This document shows, piece by piece, positions 35,978-46,283 of a DNA stretch of 64,000 nt. The translations under genes were made by a program, and so were the position numbers. The DNA is from an uncultured Caryophanales bacterium (GTDB lineage Bacteria; Bacillota_I; Bacilli_A; RFN20; CAG-826), in contig CAJJXG010000002.1 of NCBI GenBank assembly GCA_905197045.1, positions 1-64,000 of the forward strand, in the 5' to 3' direction. A model generated the notes under the pieces. That model was not told the origin of the DNA and made no database searches. It worked only from the letters and a program-made list of their open reading frames with translations. Every line of letters begins with the position of its first letter. Positions within the stretch are counted from its first letter, which is position 1.

Positions 35978-37837
35978 GACTTTTATGTAAAAGTTGAAGG
36001 AGTTTGGATTAAAAAAGGAAATATAAAAGGTGAAGATGGAAAATTTATTGAAAAAATTGAATATAAATCAAGCAATGGGAACGTTGATATTTATACAATT
36101 ACTTTTTCTGATGGATCAACTATTGATTTTGAAATAACTAATAAAGAGACGATAGAAGAGACTTTTGATATTACTTTTGATCCTAATGGAGGAGTGTTAC
36201 CTTCACATTTAGTGGAAAGTGATTATCAAGATCTAAAAGAAGGCGCTTTTGTACGTTTACCAACTCCTTATAGAGAAGGATTTAACTTTGATGGCTGGTA
36301 TATGAGCAAAACTTATCGAGCTACAAAGGTAAATGAATCTACTTATGTTTATGATAATCTCAATCTTGTGGCTAGATGGATTGAAGACGTTCCTGCCGCT
36401 GATATTGGAGATAGTGATTGTGAAACTATCATCAAATACTTGTATTATCTTATAAGACCAGAAAATATAACTAACGAAATTAATAATGAACTACAAAGTT
36501 ACTTAGATAGAATTTGGTTTGAAAGTGTTAGAAATGATTTAGTTGATGTTTATAACGAAGCCTTAGAATGGCTATATACACTCGATGCCGATTTAAGTAT
36601 TTTTGATGAAAAATTTCAGTATATGATTGAAGTGGCTGAACCAGTTAAAGACTTGTTATTAGGATACAATTTAGAAACTACTTATTATTCAATTATTAGT
36701 GAGACAATGACTGGAAACTTAACAAACAAACAATTAATAGATCTTCAAGATAAAATTAGTGATGTAGTTTTTCAAGCCGAAAGAATTCTAAATAGAAATT
36801 ATGAAAATTATAAAAACAATTGGGAGAACTTACCACTCACATTAGATAAAACTTATGATTTCATAAATACTATTTTAAGTAATTTGGATTCATCCACGCC
36901 TACAGGTGCAAATTATTTAGAAGAGTTTAAAAACGATTTTGAAGTAATTAAAGAAGAGTACATTAATGCAGGCCCTAGCATGATTACTTATACTGAAACA
37001 GTAGAAGGCAAACTTGATGCTTTATTTTATGAAATAAGTGTTAAGATTTTAAATTTGGTCTCTGATGAATCGAATCGAGGTTTAATTGTTGATAAGTTCA
37101 ATGAATATGCATCGCTAATTAAACAAGAATTAATTGCTAAATACGAATTAGATGATTATTGTGAATTTTTAAATTCATATGATAGAGATTTAGATCAAAT
37201 TTCAAATGAAATAGCTTTTTCTAGCGATGCTGCATCCATAAAAACGTATATTGTAAAGGCAATTTTTACTTTTTGTGAATATTATATATGCTTACCTGCT
37301 ACCTATGTAATGAAATTAAATCTTAATATAAATACATATTCTTTATTTGCGCCAATTGAAACTGAAATTTTGGAAGTTGGATATTTAATGCCAATAGATA
37401 TTACTGATATAGTAAATTTAATTTCAGAAAAAGGATTTGTTTTTAAGAGATTCGTGGTATCATCACCACTTGTTGGTGGAGAAGTTGAAAGTTCAGAAGA
37501 CTTTATATTCAGTGTGGATGATAAGAAATATTTTAGGATTAACTATATAGCTCCTTTCAATACTTATCCAGAATTTGATGTTACATTTGATATTGAAATA
37601 GTAGATGTTGATTTAGCTCGACAAGCAGTAAATGATTATTTCGAAAATACGATTGTCAATGAGTTAAAAAATAATTGCTTAGAAAACGAGATTGACTTCA
37701 CAGTTTTTGAAATAGAGATAAACGATGTTAAAAGCGAAATTAGCGCTCTTCAACTTGGAAGTAATTTTAACGATTATCTCTCTGCATTATCTAGATTAAA
37801 AGCTGCATATAATAGAGAGTTAACTGCAGCCAAATAG
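35978..37837 (+). pseudogene. continuation of the collagen-like lipoprotein after the amber codon
   Basis: The frame continues directly from the upstream lipoprotein with DFYVKVEGVWIKKGNIKGEDG, a second TYTI-like beta module and an InlB B-repeat/Flg_new type domain (FDPNGG through FDGWYM to LVARW, about 36175-36380). A long helical region of about 450 residues without recognised domains follows. No ribosome site or convincing start lies between the TAG and 36250 (only a GTG at 36194), so this part should be silent unless the stop is read through. The absence of any further disruption over 1.8 kb suggests a very recent mutation, a strain variant, a sequencing error or functional suppression. 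Confidence 0.75.
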
Positions 37838-37880
37838 CCATAAAAAGCTTAAAAAATTCTATAAAACCTGCAAAACTTCA

Positions 37881-39083
37881 TTATTTTGCAATTTCTTCTT
37901 TTTGATTTGGTTTAGTTAATTTATTAACAAGTTCATTGCTTATTACTGATAAAACAAGCACACCAATAATTACATAAGGAAGGATTAAAAAACTTGTGTT
38001 TTTGCCAACGACTCCAAAAAGAGGAGCAAAAGTGACATTTGCAATATAAGCAAATCCCATTTGAATAGACATTACAGATTGAGAGTGCTCTACCGTAAAG
38101 CGGGTAGGAGTTGAATGAATTATTGCTGGATAAATAGGTGCACAACCAAAACCAACTAGTACTAAAGCAACAGGCATTAAATAAACATTAAATTGCATGC
38201 ACATTAAAATTAAACCAAGAAGAATTATGCCTTCTCCAATTCTAATTAAATTTTTATCGTTTATTTTTAAGGAGACAACTCCTGATAGTAATCGTCCTAC
38301 CATAATTCCAATATAAAATAAGGCGGCCCAGTTAGCTGCAGTATTTTCAGCTACGCCCATATTAAAAACTACCATTGAAGAGAACCAATTAGCAGTGGTT
38401 TGTTCAATTGCAATATAGCAGAAAAAGCCAATTAAAGCTGGAATAACTCCTCTTAATTTAAAAGTTTTTAATAAACTAGTATTAATTTTATTTTCTTCTT
38501 GATTATCTTTTTTATCTCTTGATTCAAACTCTAATTCCGCTTTTTTCCAAACTTTAATACTTATAAGACAAATTAACCAAATAACAGTTTGAATTATGGC
38601 AAGACAAAGTGCACCATTTCGCCATCCATTAATGTCAGTTAAAAAAGCTCCACAAATTAAAGGAGAAACTGAAGCGCCAACTCCCCAAAAAGCATGTAAC
38701 CAGTTAAGATGAATTGCTTTATAGTTAACAGCAACATAATTATTTAAAGTTGAATCAATGGCTCCAGCTCCAAGTCCTAAAGGAATGGCACTTAAAACGA
38801 TTAAAACAAAATTTGGTGAAAAAGAAATGCAAAGTAAACCAATGGCTGTTAATAAAATCGAGATTAAAACAACCCCTTTTGCAGTTAATAATTTAACTAG
38901 TTTAACTGTTAAAAAAGATGAAATAATTGTACAAAATGAAACGACAAAGGTAAGAATTCCTTGAAAATCAGCTCCTATTCCTAAAGATTGAGAAATAGCT
39001 GGCCAAGAGGAAGCTACTAAGGAATCAGGTAAACCAAGAGATATAAATATAAGATAAATAATAAGTAAGAGTAGTGTTGCCAT
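37881..39083 (-). CDS. MFS transporter
   Basis: The 400-residue protein has twelve predicted membrane helices in two halves with a basic cytoplasmic loop near residues 185-205 (ESRDKKDNQEENK). The start ATLLLLIIYLIFISLGLPDSLVASSWPAIS, with GLPD and WP, resembles the FucP/YfkF-like MFS branch. The substrate is unknown. GGGG lies upstream of the ATG. It is followed by a hairpin (GCAAAA/TTTTGC) that overlaps its last codons. The next minus-strand gene upstream is the EamA transporter, 85 bases away. Confidence 0.85.
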   Translation of the reverse strand: MATLLLLIIYLIFISLGLPDSLVASSWPAISQSLGIGADFQGILTFVVSFCTIISSFLTVKLVKLLTAKGVVLISILLTAIGLLCISFSPNFVLIVLSAIPLGLGAGAIDSTLNNYVAVNYKAIHLNWLHAFWGVGASVSPLICGAFLTDINGWRNGALCLAIIQTVIWLICLISIKVWKKAELEFESRDKKDNQEENKINTSLLKTFKLRGVIPALIGFFCYIAIEQTTANWFSSMVVFNMGVAENTAANWAALFYIGIMVGRLLSGVVSLKINDKNLIRIGEGIILLGLILMCMQFNVYLMPVALVLVGFGCAPIYPAIIHSTPTRFTVEHSQSVMSIQMGFAYIANVTFAPLFGVVGKNTSFLILPYVIIGVLVLSVISNELVNKLTKPNQKEEIAK

Positions 39084-39168
39084 AAGTGAACCCCGCGCAA
39101 TAACCTTAATATTTTAATGAAACATGTTTTATAAATAAATATAATTTGGAAATTTTACATTTTTTTAC

Positions 39169-40125
39169 TTATTGACTATTTTTTTCTTTCTTTTTCTTAT
39201 TTTTCCGATAAGAGAAGGTGAACCATTCACTTGGTAAAATTGATAAAGTGACCGCAATAAACATAACGATACAGCCAATTGTTTGCTGAAGATTTAAATA
39301 TTGAGGAACATCACTAAATTTATAAAAAGTGTAAATTATTACGCCAGTTAAACTAGCAAATACACTTTCTAAAGACATTAATAGACTAGCTAAAGTTGGA
39401 TTTAAAACTTTTTGAGTAACAACTTGAATGGTATAGGCAAGTCCATTTGAAAATATACCAAGAAAAAGAATAGGTAAAATCGCTTCTTTAATTAAGTCAA
39501 GATCAATTGTTTCTAAAGCAATAAAAGGAGCAGTAATAAGGCCACTTACTGTCATTTGAATAAGCATTAAAAGAAATATATTTGCTTTTAAAGAAGAGCG
39601 ATCAATAGTAATAATTTGAAAAGAAAAGAAGACTGATCCAATAAAAAGATAGATATCTCCACTTTCTAAAATAAAACTAGAATTTAAGGTTAAAAGACCT
39701 AATCCAATTAAAGCAATAACAATAGCTAGATAAACATTTTTACCACATTTTTTCTTAAAAAAGAGAGAAAATAAAGGGACTAAAATAATATAAAAAGCAG
39801 TGATAAATCCACTTTTTGAAGTGCTTGTTGTCGAAATGCCAAGTTGTTGAAAAATACTTGCTAAGGCGAGGAAAAACCCTGCAAAAACCCCACCAATTAC
39901 AGATATTTTATAATTAATCGCTTTATTTTCTTTCTTGTTTTTAAAAAGAGAAAATAAAGCAATTGGAAGTAAAAATAAAGCAGCTATTAAACTTCTAAAG
40001 GTGTTTATTGAAAAGGTTCCTAAACTATTAGAAGCCATTGATTGAAAAACAAAAGAGATACCCCATAAAAAGGAGGCAAAGATTAATAAAAAGAAATTTA
40101 AAAAGAACTCTCTTTTATTAGACAT
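39169..40125 (-). CDS. EamA/DMT family transporter
   Basis: The 318-residue protein shows ten predicted membrane helices in two EamA repeats, with FLWGISFVFQSMA at the start of the first and LIQMTVSGLITAPF in the second, and a very basic tail rich in Lys and Arg. EamA proteins export small metabolites, often amino acids or nucleosides; the substrate here is not predictable. On the minus strand TAAAAT ends seven bases before the ATG and there is no Shine-Dalgarno, so the message may be leaderless. Confidence 0.85.
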   Translation of the reverse strand: MSNKREFFLNFFLLIFASFLWGISFVFQSMASNSLGTFSINTFRSLIAALFLLPIALFSLFKNKKENKAINYKISVIGGVFAGFFLALASIFQQLGISTTSTSKSGFITAFYIILVPLFSLFFKKKCGKNVYLAIVIALIGLGLLTLNSSFILESGDIYLFIGSVFFSFQIITIDRSSLKANIFLLMLIQMTVSGLITAPFIALETIDLDLIKEAILPILFLGIFSNGLAYTIQVVTQKVLNPTLASLLMSLESVFASLTGVIIYTFYKFSDVPQYLNLQQTIGCIVMFIAVTLSILPSEWFTFSYRKNKKKKEKNSQ

Positions 40126-40238
40126 ACGTGTTATTTTATAACTTTGAAAGATAGAGAGTGAATACTTTTTAAAATTCTTTGAATATTTTCTGACGCTTAA
40201 GTGATAAAATTTGTATTAATTAATGAAATTAATTAACG

Positions 40239-43031
40239 ATGTTAGAAATTAAGGATTTAGTAAAAGACTATCGAAGTGGAGATATAGTCACACATGCTTT
40301 AAAAGGGATTAATCTCTCTTTTTCTACTAATGGATTTTATTCAATTTTAGGTCCTTCTGGTTGTGGTAAGTCAACTCTTTTAAATTTAATTGGTTTATTA
40401 GATCGACCAACTGAAGGAGATATCATAATTGATGGAATATCTACTAAAAACTTAAAAAGCAATGAGCAAGATGAGTTTAGAAATAAAGTTATTGGTTTTG
40501 TTTTTCAATCTTATCACTTAATTAAAAATTTAAACGCCTATGAAAATATTGAATTACCACTTGTTTTGGGCGGAGAAACCGATAAAAAAGTAATAGAAGA
40601 GAAAATAAACGCTTTATTAAAGGATGTTGATTTATTTGATTTAAAAGATAAAAGAAGCTCTGATTTAAGTGGCGGTCAAATGCAAAGAATTGCTATTGCT
40701 AGAGCTTTAATTAATAATCCAAAAATTATTTTAGCAGATGAGCCAACTGGCGCTCTTGATAGTAAGACTTCTTTAGAAGTCATGGATATTTTAAAAAAGT
40801 TAAGTGAGAATCATCTTGTAATTTTAGTAACCCACAATAAAGAATTAGCTGATAAATATAGCGACAAAATTATTTATTTAAATGATGGCGAAGTTACAGG
40901 TCAAAAGGACTTACATAAAGTCAAAGAAAAAGAAAGTGAAGCTTTACAAGCTATCTCTAAAAAAAGAAATTTCATCTCGAATCGTATTATTTGGGCTCTC
41001 TCTTTAAGAAATATCTTTTCTAAGAAATTAAAAACAATAATTAGTGCTGTAGCTAATTGTTTTGGTCTTGTAGCACTTGGCTTTATTTTAGCTTTAACAA
41101 ATGGATTTACTGTTTATTCTGATCGAGTAAGTTATGAAACAGCTTCCTCTTTACCAATTAATGTGCCTTCTTATACCTTAAAAACTTCAAGTGATGATTG
41201 GAAAGAAATTAATCAAGCTACAGAATTTCCTGAAGATAAAGCTATTTTCCCTTATGTCTCGGTAAGTAGTGAATATACATACACTTATAATAACTATAGT
41301 GAAGAATATTTTGATCTTCTCGATTCTCTAGTTGATGAAGGCTTAGCAGTTGAATATATCAAAAATTATGGAAACTCTTATTCTTATAATTTAACAACTG
41401 AATTCCCTCAAAGTATTGATAGAAAAAGTAAAAGTTATGTTGGTAGCGTCACAACAACAATTAGTGCAGGAGGTAGTTACACCTCAACTGGATATGGTAT
41501 TCCAACTAATATTTTCCATGTTTTATATGGTGATATAGATACAAGTTATGATTTGCTTTATGGAAAACTTCCTGAAAACAAAAAAGAAATAGTGCTTGTT
41601 GTTGATAGTTATAATGCGATTAATTTTTCAACCTTAAGAGCAATGGGCTTTTATAATTCTAACGACACATCAGATGAAGTTTTAAATCCAGAATTAGAAA
41701 GTAATGTTGAACCTATTTCATTTGATGATGTTGTTGGTAAAAAATATAAGATCTTTTCTAATGATGAAATCTATCAAAAAACAAATAACACTCAAATATT
41801 TGATGAGCCAATTTTAGGAAGCAAAAGAAATTTACATACCTATAAGAAAAAAAGCGTAAGCGATTTATATAATGATGATACAAAAGGAATCGAACTTGAA
41901 ATAAGTGGAATAATTCGTCCAAAAAGAGAAAATAGCATAACTCTTTTATCACCTGCTTTATGCTATCTTCCTGAACTTCAAGATGAGTTAGTTGTACAAA
42001 AAGCCAAAAGTGAAATATCAAACGATATAAGCGGGAACATTGTAGCTAATTTTACTGATAGTGGGATCCAAGTAAACTCTTTTGTTCAGGAACTTAGGAG
42101 CTACTTAAATGATTATAAAAATGGTGATATTGAGATTAATGCGACAACTTTTAATGATTTAATTGATAAATATTTTACTTATTATTACATCGAAGATAGT
42201 TATCACACACATAATAGTAAAGGAGAAATAACTACTTGGCGCGAAGCAACTTTTGAAACGTTTTTAAGTGACGCCAAAAAAGTTGGAGCCGAATTAGTTG
42301 ATGAAGAAATTATGTCAAATTTTGTTGATATTAATCCTGATAATATCGACGAGTTAATTCAAGACGTAATTGATCAAGTCTCTGATAGTGGCGATTTAGC
42401 CAATATTTATAACTACGTTATAAATTTAGGATGTTATTTAAATAGTTATACAACTTTACAAAATATTGCTATTTTCCCAAAAGGACTTGAAGAAAGAAAC
42501 GAAATTTTACTTCGCCTTGATGAATTTAACGATGCGCAAACTGATCCTAATAAAAAAGTATATTATGTAAGTTTATCTTCTTCTTTAATAAATAGCGTAT
42601 CAAATATGGTAAGTCTTGTTTCTTTAGTACTTTCAATATTTGTTGCGGTTTTATTAATTGTGGCCTGCGCTATGAACATTTTATTTACCTATAATAATGT
42701 TTTAGAAAGAACTAAAGATATTGGCATTTTAAGAGCGATAGGGACAACAAAAATGGATGTTTCAAGAATGTTTATCATTGAAGCTGGAATTGTTGGTTTA
42801 TTAAGTGGCTTATTTAGTTGCTTATTTACCTATGTTTTAGCTTTCCCAGTAAATATGCTAATCGCTCAACATTATGCGCATTATTTTTCTTTCCAAGACA
42901 TTTGTGTTGTAACTTGGTGGCATATGTTTATTTTAGTTGGTATAGCTTTAATTTTAGGAATTGCTAGTGCAATTGCCCCAGCCTATAGCGCTAGTAAAAA
43001 AGATCCAGTTAAATGTCTTAAAGAAGAGTAA
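40239..43031 (+). CDS. MacB-like ABC exporter, fused ATPase and FtsX-type permease
   Basis: The 930-residue protein combines an ABC ATPase (about 1-225; Walker A GPSGCGKST, signature LSGGQMQRIA, Walker B ILADEPTGALDS) with a permease part. A first membrane helix near residue 270 is followed by a roughly 500-residue extracytoplasmic domain and a C-terminal FtsX domain with three helices containing ERTKDIGILRAIGTTKMDVS. This is the MacB/LolCDE mechanotransmission type rather than an importer. The external domain is larger than in MacB and has no motif I recognise. Substrates could be a lipoprotein, lipid or peptide. No ribosome site is seen before the ATG. Confidence 0.88.
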   Translation: MLEIKDLVKDYRSGDIVTHALKGINLSFSTNGFYSILGPSGCGKSTLLNLIGLLDRPTEGDIIIDGISTKNLKSNEQDEFRNKVIGFVFQSYHLIKNLNAYENIELPLVLGGETDKKVIEEKINALLKDVDLFDLKDKRSSDLSGGQMQRIAIARALINNPKIILADEPTGALDSKTSLEVMDILKKLSENHLVILVTHNKELADKYSDKIIYLNDGEVTGQKDLHKVKEKESEALQAISKKRNFISNRIIWALSLRNIFSKKLKTIISAVANCFGLVALGFILALTNGFTVYSDRVSYETASSLPINVPSYTLKTSSDDWKEINQATEFPEDKAIFPYVSVSSEYTYTYNNYSEEYFDLLDSLVDEGLAVEYIKNYGNSYSYNLTTEFPQSIDRKSKSYVGSVTTTISAGGSYTSTGYGIPTNIFHVLYGDIDTSYDLLYGKLPENKKEIVLVVDSYNAINFSTLRAMGFYNSNDTSDEVLNPELESNVEPISFDDVVGKKYKIFSNDEIYQKTNNTQIFDEPILGSKRNLHTYKKKSVSDLYNDDTKGIELEISGIIRPKRENSITLLSPALCYLPELQDELVVQKAKSEISNDISGNIVANFTDSGIQVNSFVQELRSYLNDYKNGDIEINATTFNDLIDKYFTYYYIEDSYHTHNSKGEITTWREATFETFLSDAKKVGAELVDEEIMSNFVDINPDNIDELIQDVIDQVSDSGDLANIYNYVINLGCYLNSYTTLQNIAIFPKGLEERNEILLRLDEFNDAQTDPNKKVYYVSLSSSLINSVSNMVSLVSLVLSIFVAVLLIVACAMNILFTYNNVLERTKDIGILRAIGTTKMDVSRMFIIEAGIVGLLSGLFSCLFTYVLAFPVNMLIAQHYAHYFSFQDICVVTWWHMFILVGIALILGIASAIAPAYSASKKDPVKCLKEE

Positions 43032-43189
43032 ATTTATTTAATTAAATTTCTTTAATTTTTTAAGTGAATGGTTTTCTAAATGAAATAAGGAGTGTTAAAA
43101 TTAAGCGTAGAACTTAATTTATAATATTTATATTTAAGCTAAGATTATCTAGTTTTTCAAAAAAAGTTAAGAATTGCAAGGATTTTAAA
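43032..43189. other. A+T-rich spacer
   Basis: No gene is visible between the ABC exporter and the terminator of the convergent tRNA-Lys. AATTTATTTAATTAAATT just after the exporter stop could act as a weak terminator. Confidence 0.5.
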
Positions 43190-43214
43190 ATAAAAAAAGA
43201 CTTCCGAGGAAGTC
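43190..43214 (-). terminator. terminator of tRNA-Lys
   Basis: On the minus strand GACTTC-CTCG-GAAGTC (43214 to 43199) is followed by seven T residues. Confidence 0.85.
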
Positions 43215-43231
43215 AATAAGTTCTAAATAAG

Positions 43232-43307
43232 TGGTGATCCGCCGGAGACTCGAACTCCGGACCCACTGATTAAGAGTCAGTTGCTCTACCAACTGAGCTA
43301 GCGGACC
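43232..43307 (-). tRNA. tRNA-Lys(CTT)
   Basis: Minus-strand cloverleaf: acceptor GGTCCGC/GCGGATC with one G-U, D-arm GCTCAGTTGGTAGAGC, anticodon stem ACTGA/TCAGT with loop CTCTTAA (CTT), T-arm TCCGG/CCGGA (one mismatch-free read of GAGTTCGAGTCTC), discriminator A and encoded CCA. Confidence 0.95.
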
Positions 43308-43315
43308 GCTTTAAA

Positions 43316-43345
43316 ATTATATAAAAAAGTAGGAATTAATATCAA
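43316..43345 (-). promoter_or_regulatory. promoter of tRNA-Lys
   Basis: TTGATA (43340-43345) and TATAAT (43316-43321) on the minus strand are 18 nt apart and end 8 nt before the tRNA. Confidence 0.75.
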
Positions 43346-43383
43346 GAAATATTTTGTTTATAAATGCAAATGAGGGGTTAGAC

Positions 43384-43689
43384 ATGGAAATACTTGTTAA
43401 AAAAGAAAAGATTGAAGCTTATGAAAATGATAAATGTTTAGGCTTTTTAAAATATAACTTAGAAAATAATATCTTAACAATAATTTCAACTGTAGTTTAT
43501 GAAGATGCAAGAGGAAAAGGCGTTGCAAAAGAATTAAATCGTTACATTTTTGATTATGTTAAAAAAGGAATTAATGAAATTAGAATAATTTGTTCTTACT
43601 CTAAAAATTATTATCTTAAAAATAAAGACCAATATAATGACGTTAAAGTTGTATTAATAGAAGAGGATAATAATGTCTGTTCTATTTAA
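43384..43689 (+). CDS. small GNAT family N-acetyltransferase (YjdJ-like)
   Basis: The 101-residue protein resembles the short GCN5-like family (PF14542 type): a strand with ECY-like KIEAYENDKCLGFLKY, then STVVYEDARGKGVAKELNRYIFDYV, where ARGKGVAKEL is the acetyl-CoA pyrophosphate loop. The frame extends ten codons upstream, but the ATG at 43384 is preceded by GAGGGG at good spacing and gives a family-like start. It is the first gene of a five-gene unit; its last 17 bases overlap the esterase gene. The acceptor is unknown. Confidence 0.8.
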   Translation: MEILVKKEKIEAYENDKCLGFLKYNLENNILTIISTVVYEDARGKGVAKELNRYIFDYVKKGINEIRIICSYSKNYYLKNKDQYNDVKVVLIEEDNNVCSI

Positions 43690-44599
43690 AACTTATTCTA
43701 CATATTTAGCTAAGAAGATGAGAGAAAACGACGAGGCTAATTTTAAAAATTTGAAGCATATTGAAGGAGTAAAATCCATTAATAATATTCGCTACTTAAA
43801 AGGTAAAAACAAATACCATCTTTTTAATATGTATTTTCCTGAAAGCGCAAGTGATTTATCAACTTTACCATTGATGATTCAAATTCATGGGGGAGGATGG
43901 ATATACGGAGATAAAGATTTAAGTCGCTTCCATAATGCATATTATGCTTCTAAAGGGATGGTTGTTTTATCAATGTCTTATCGCTTACTTTTAAGAACGA
44001 ATCTTAAAGGAATTGTTCAAGATTTGTTTCATTTTTTTAACTATATTGAAAAACATGAAAAAGAATTAAATATTTCTTTTAAAAATGTTTTATTAACTGG
44101 CGATAGTGCTGGTGGTCATTTAGTCCTTTTAGTTAACGCTATAAATCAAAACAAGGATTTACAAGAACTTTATGAAGTTGAGCCATTCAACATTAAATTT
44201 AAAATGTTAAATCTTGAACATCCAGTGCCATTTTTAAAAGAAATCTTTAATAAAAAAGGAACTCGAATCGCTAATCATTTTTTAATGAATGCTTTCTTTG
44301 GCTATTTTTATAAAAATAAAAAGCTTTACTATAATTCTTCTTTAGAAGATTTTATTGATAAAAGTAAATATCCGTTTATCTCAATTGTTTCTTCTAGTGA
44401 TGATTCTTTTAAAGATCAAACAATTAAGACTTATGAGGAACTTAAAAAAAGAGGAAACGAGGTTAGTTTTAAAATGTATCAAGATGAACCTCATGTTTTT
44501 GAAGTAAGTTTTTATGATCGACCAAAATCACTTGATTACAATAACTATGTAATTAACAAATTTAAAGAATTGATAGGTAACTCGTATGAAAAAAAGTAG
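43673..44599 (+). CDS. alpha/beta hydrolase (HSL-type esterase/lipase)
   Basis: The 308-residue protein has the oxyanion-hole motif HGGGWIYGDK near residue 75, the nucleophile elbow GDSAGGHL near 143, an acidic residue in SSSDDSF and the catalytic histidine in EPHVFEV near the C terminus, the layout of the hormone-sensitive-lipase-like esterases. No signal peptide is visible, so it should be cytoplasmic. GAAGAGG precedes the ATG within the upstream gene, and its own end overlaps the protease gene by 14 bases, implying translational coupling. The substrate, probably a short-chain ester, is unknown. Confidence 0.85.
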   Translation: MSVLFKTYSTYLAKKMRENDEANFKNLKHIEGVKSINNIRYLKGKNKYHLFNMYFPESASDLSTLPLMIQIHGGGWIYGDKDLSRFHNAYYASKGMVVLSMSYRLLLRTNLKGIVQDLFHFFNYIEKHEKELNISFKNVLLTGDSAGGHLVLLVNAINQNKDLQELYEVEPFNIKFKMLNLEHPVPFLKEIFNKKGTRIANHFLMNAFFGYFYKNKKLYYNSSLEDFIDKSKYPFISIVSSSDDSFKDQTIKTYEELKKRGNEVSFKMYQDEPHVFEVSFYDRPKSLDYNNYVINKFKELIGNSYEKK

Positions 44600-46283
44600 T
44601 AATGTTATAAATGTTCTTTTAATCATTTTATGTGTTTGTATTGTTGCAGTTGGAATATCTGCTATTTTTATTTTTGGTTTTAATAGTGGAAATAACCAAG
44701 GTTTTAATAACAACAATAATTCAAACAATGGCGTAGCTGAGGTTATAAAAGAAGATGGCACTGATAAACTTGTTGAATATCGAGATGCAAATTTAGAAAA
44801 TAACAAAGCGGTTTTTACTTATCAAGATGTTAATGAAAAGGCTCATCAACCATTTACCCCTTCTTTAGGGGAAGTCAATATTTTAGTAGTTCCTATTGAA
44901 TTTGATACAACATCTATTACTTTTACAAAAAGAGGTACTGTTTTTAGAGAAGTGGCTGAAATTAAGCCATATACAAGTTCAGATTTAAGTGCTATTGAAG
45001 CGACTTTTAATGGCTCACGTAGTGATGGCACAAATTCATATTGGGAAAGCGTGGCTTCATTTTATGAAAAATCGAGTTATGGTAAACTAAATCTTAATTT
45101 TGAAATCGCTGATCCTTATTCTCCTTCAATGAGCGCTGAAAGCTTTTTAAAAATGGAAGATTTAAATTCAAATTCAGCATCTGGATCAATTGCTTTAATT
45201 GATGAAATATTAAAGAATGGATATCAAGTTAATGGAATTCAATATGATTTATTTGAAGGAAATCATAATGTTGTTTCAAAATTTGACGTGAATGATGATA
45301 ACTATGTAGATGGAATTTGGCTTATTTATAATAGTAAAAACGCAGATTTTCCAAGTTCAGATAATCAACCATTTTGGGCTTATACAACAAATTATATTCG
45401 TGAATTTAATGATGGAATAGTTACTGGAACACGTTATGCAAATTGTGCTCTTTCTTTTTTATTTGATGGTAATGCTAATGGTGAAGATGCTCATACAATA
45501 ATTCATGAAACAGGGCATATGCTTGGACTTGATGATTATTATAGTTACGATAATAAGAGTAATTATGGCTATTTAGGTGGAATTGATATGATGGATTTAA
45601 ATATTGGCGATCATTCTTCTTTTTCTAAATATGCTTTAGGATGGACAAGTCCAACTGTTGTTTATGAAAAAAGTTCAACCATAACTTTAAAACCATTTGC
45701 AGAAAGTGGAGAAAGTTTAATTATTCCTTCAAGCTATTATAATGATTCAGCTTTTAGTGAATATTTAATTCTTGAATATAAAACTCCTACCGGACTTAAT
45801 GAATTAGATTATGATAAACACTACCAAACTGAATATCCTAATGTATTTGGAAGTGGACTTGCCATATATCATGTTGATGCGCGCTTAATAAAACATGAAA
45901 TTAGACAAAATGGAGTCTATTTTTGTACAGATTATCTTGATGAAACATTAAATGAGATTCCAGAAATTACAAGTGGAAATAGCGGAGAAGAAGTTTATTT
46001 AGTTGCAAATTCAAACACCCCATCTTATAACGCAGTAAGTGATACATATGCCTTAGTTCGCTTAATTAGTAAACAAAGAATTTTATATGATCAAGATGAA
46101 GGAATAAGTAGAGTTGCTTCAACTAATCAAGATTTATATCAAGCAGGGGATGAATGTTCTTTAAATAATATAAGTAGATTTTTCGCTTATAATTCCTTTA
46201 ATAATGGAACACCTCTTTCTGATTTATCAATTAAAGTAACTAGTATGGATGCTAGTGGAATTACTCTTGAAATTAATCGATAA
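44586..46283 (+). CDS. secreted or membrane-anchored M6-like metalloprotease
   Basis: The 565-residue protein begins with a hydrophobic segment (about residues 8-32) that may be a signal peptide or anchor, then an Asn-rich linker. The zinc motif is HETGHMLGLDD with H307, E308 and H311, followed by the Met-turn region GIDMMDLNIGDHSSFSKYALGW, characteristic of immune-inhibitor-A-like M6 peptidases. FDVNDDNYVDG near residue 240 resembles the calcium-binding loop seen in the family. A beta-rich C-terminal domain ends the chain. It overlaps both neighbours and is followed by two RDD-like membrane proteins. Substrates are unknown; host or cell-surface proteins are plausible. Confidence 0.88.
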   Translation: MKKSSNVINVLLIILCVCIVAVGISAIFIFGFNSGNNQGFNNNNNSNNGVAEVIKEDGTDKLVEYRDANLENNKAVFTYQDVNEKAHQPFTPSLGEVNILVVPIEFDTTSITFTKRGTVFREVAEIKPYTSSDLSAIEATFNGSRSDGTNSYWESVASFYEKSSYGKLNLNFEIADPYSPSMSAESFLKMEDLNSNSASGSIALIDEILKNGYQVNGIQYDLFEGNHNVVSKFDVNDDNYVDGIWLIYNSKNADFPSSDNQPFWAYTTNYIREFNDGIVTGTRYANCALSFLFDGNANGEDAHTIIHETGHMLGLDDYYSYDNKSNYGYLGGIDMMDLNIGDHSSFSKYALGWTSPTVVYEKSSTITLKPFAESGESLIIPSSYYNDSAFSEYLILEYKTPTGLNELDYDKHYQTEYPNVFGSGLAIYHVDARLIKHEIRQNGVYFCTDYLDETLNEIPEITSGNSGEEVYLVANSNTPSYNAVSDTYALVRLISKQRILYDQDEGISRVASTNQDLYQAGDECSLNNISRFFAYNSFNNGTPLSDLSIKVTSMDASGITLEINR

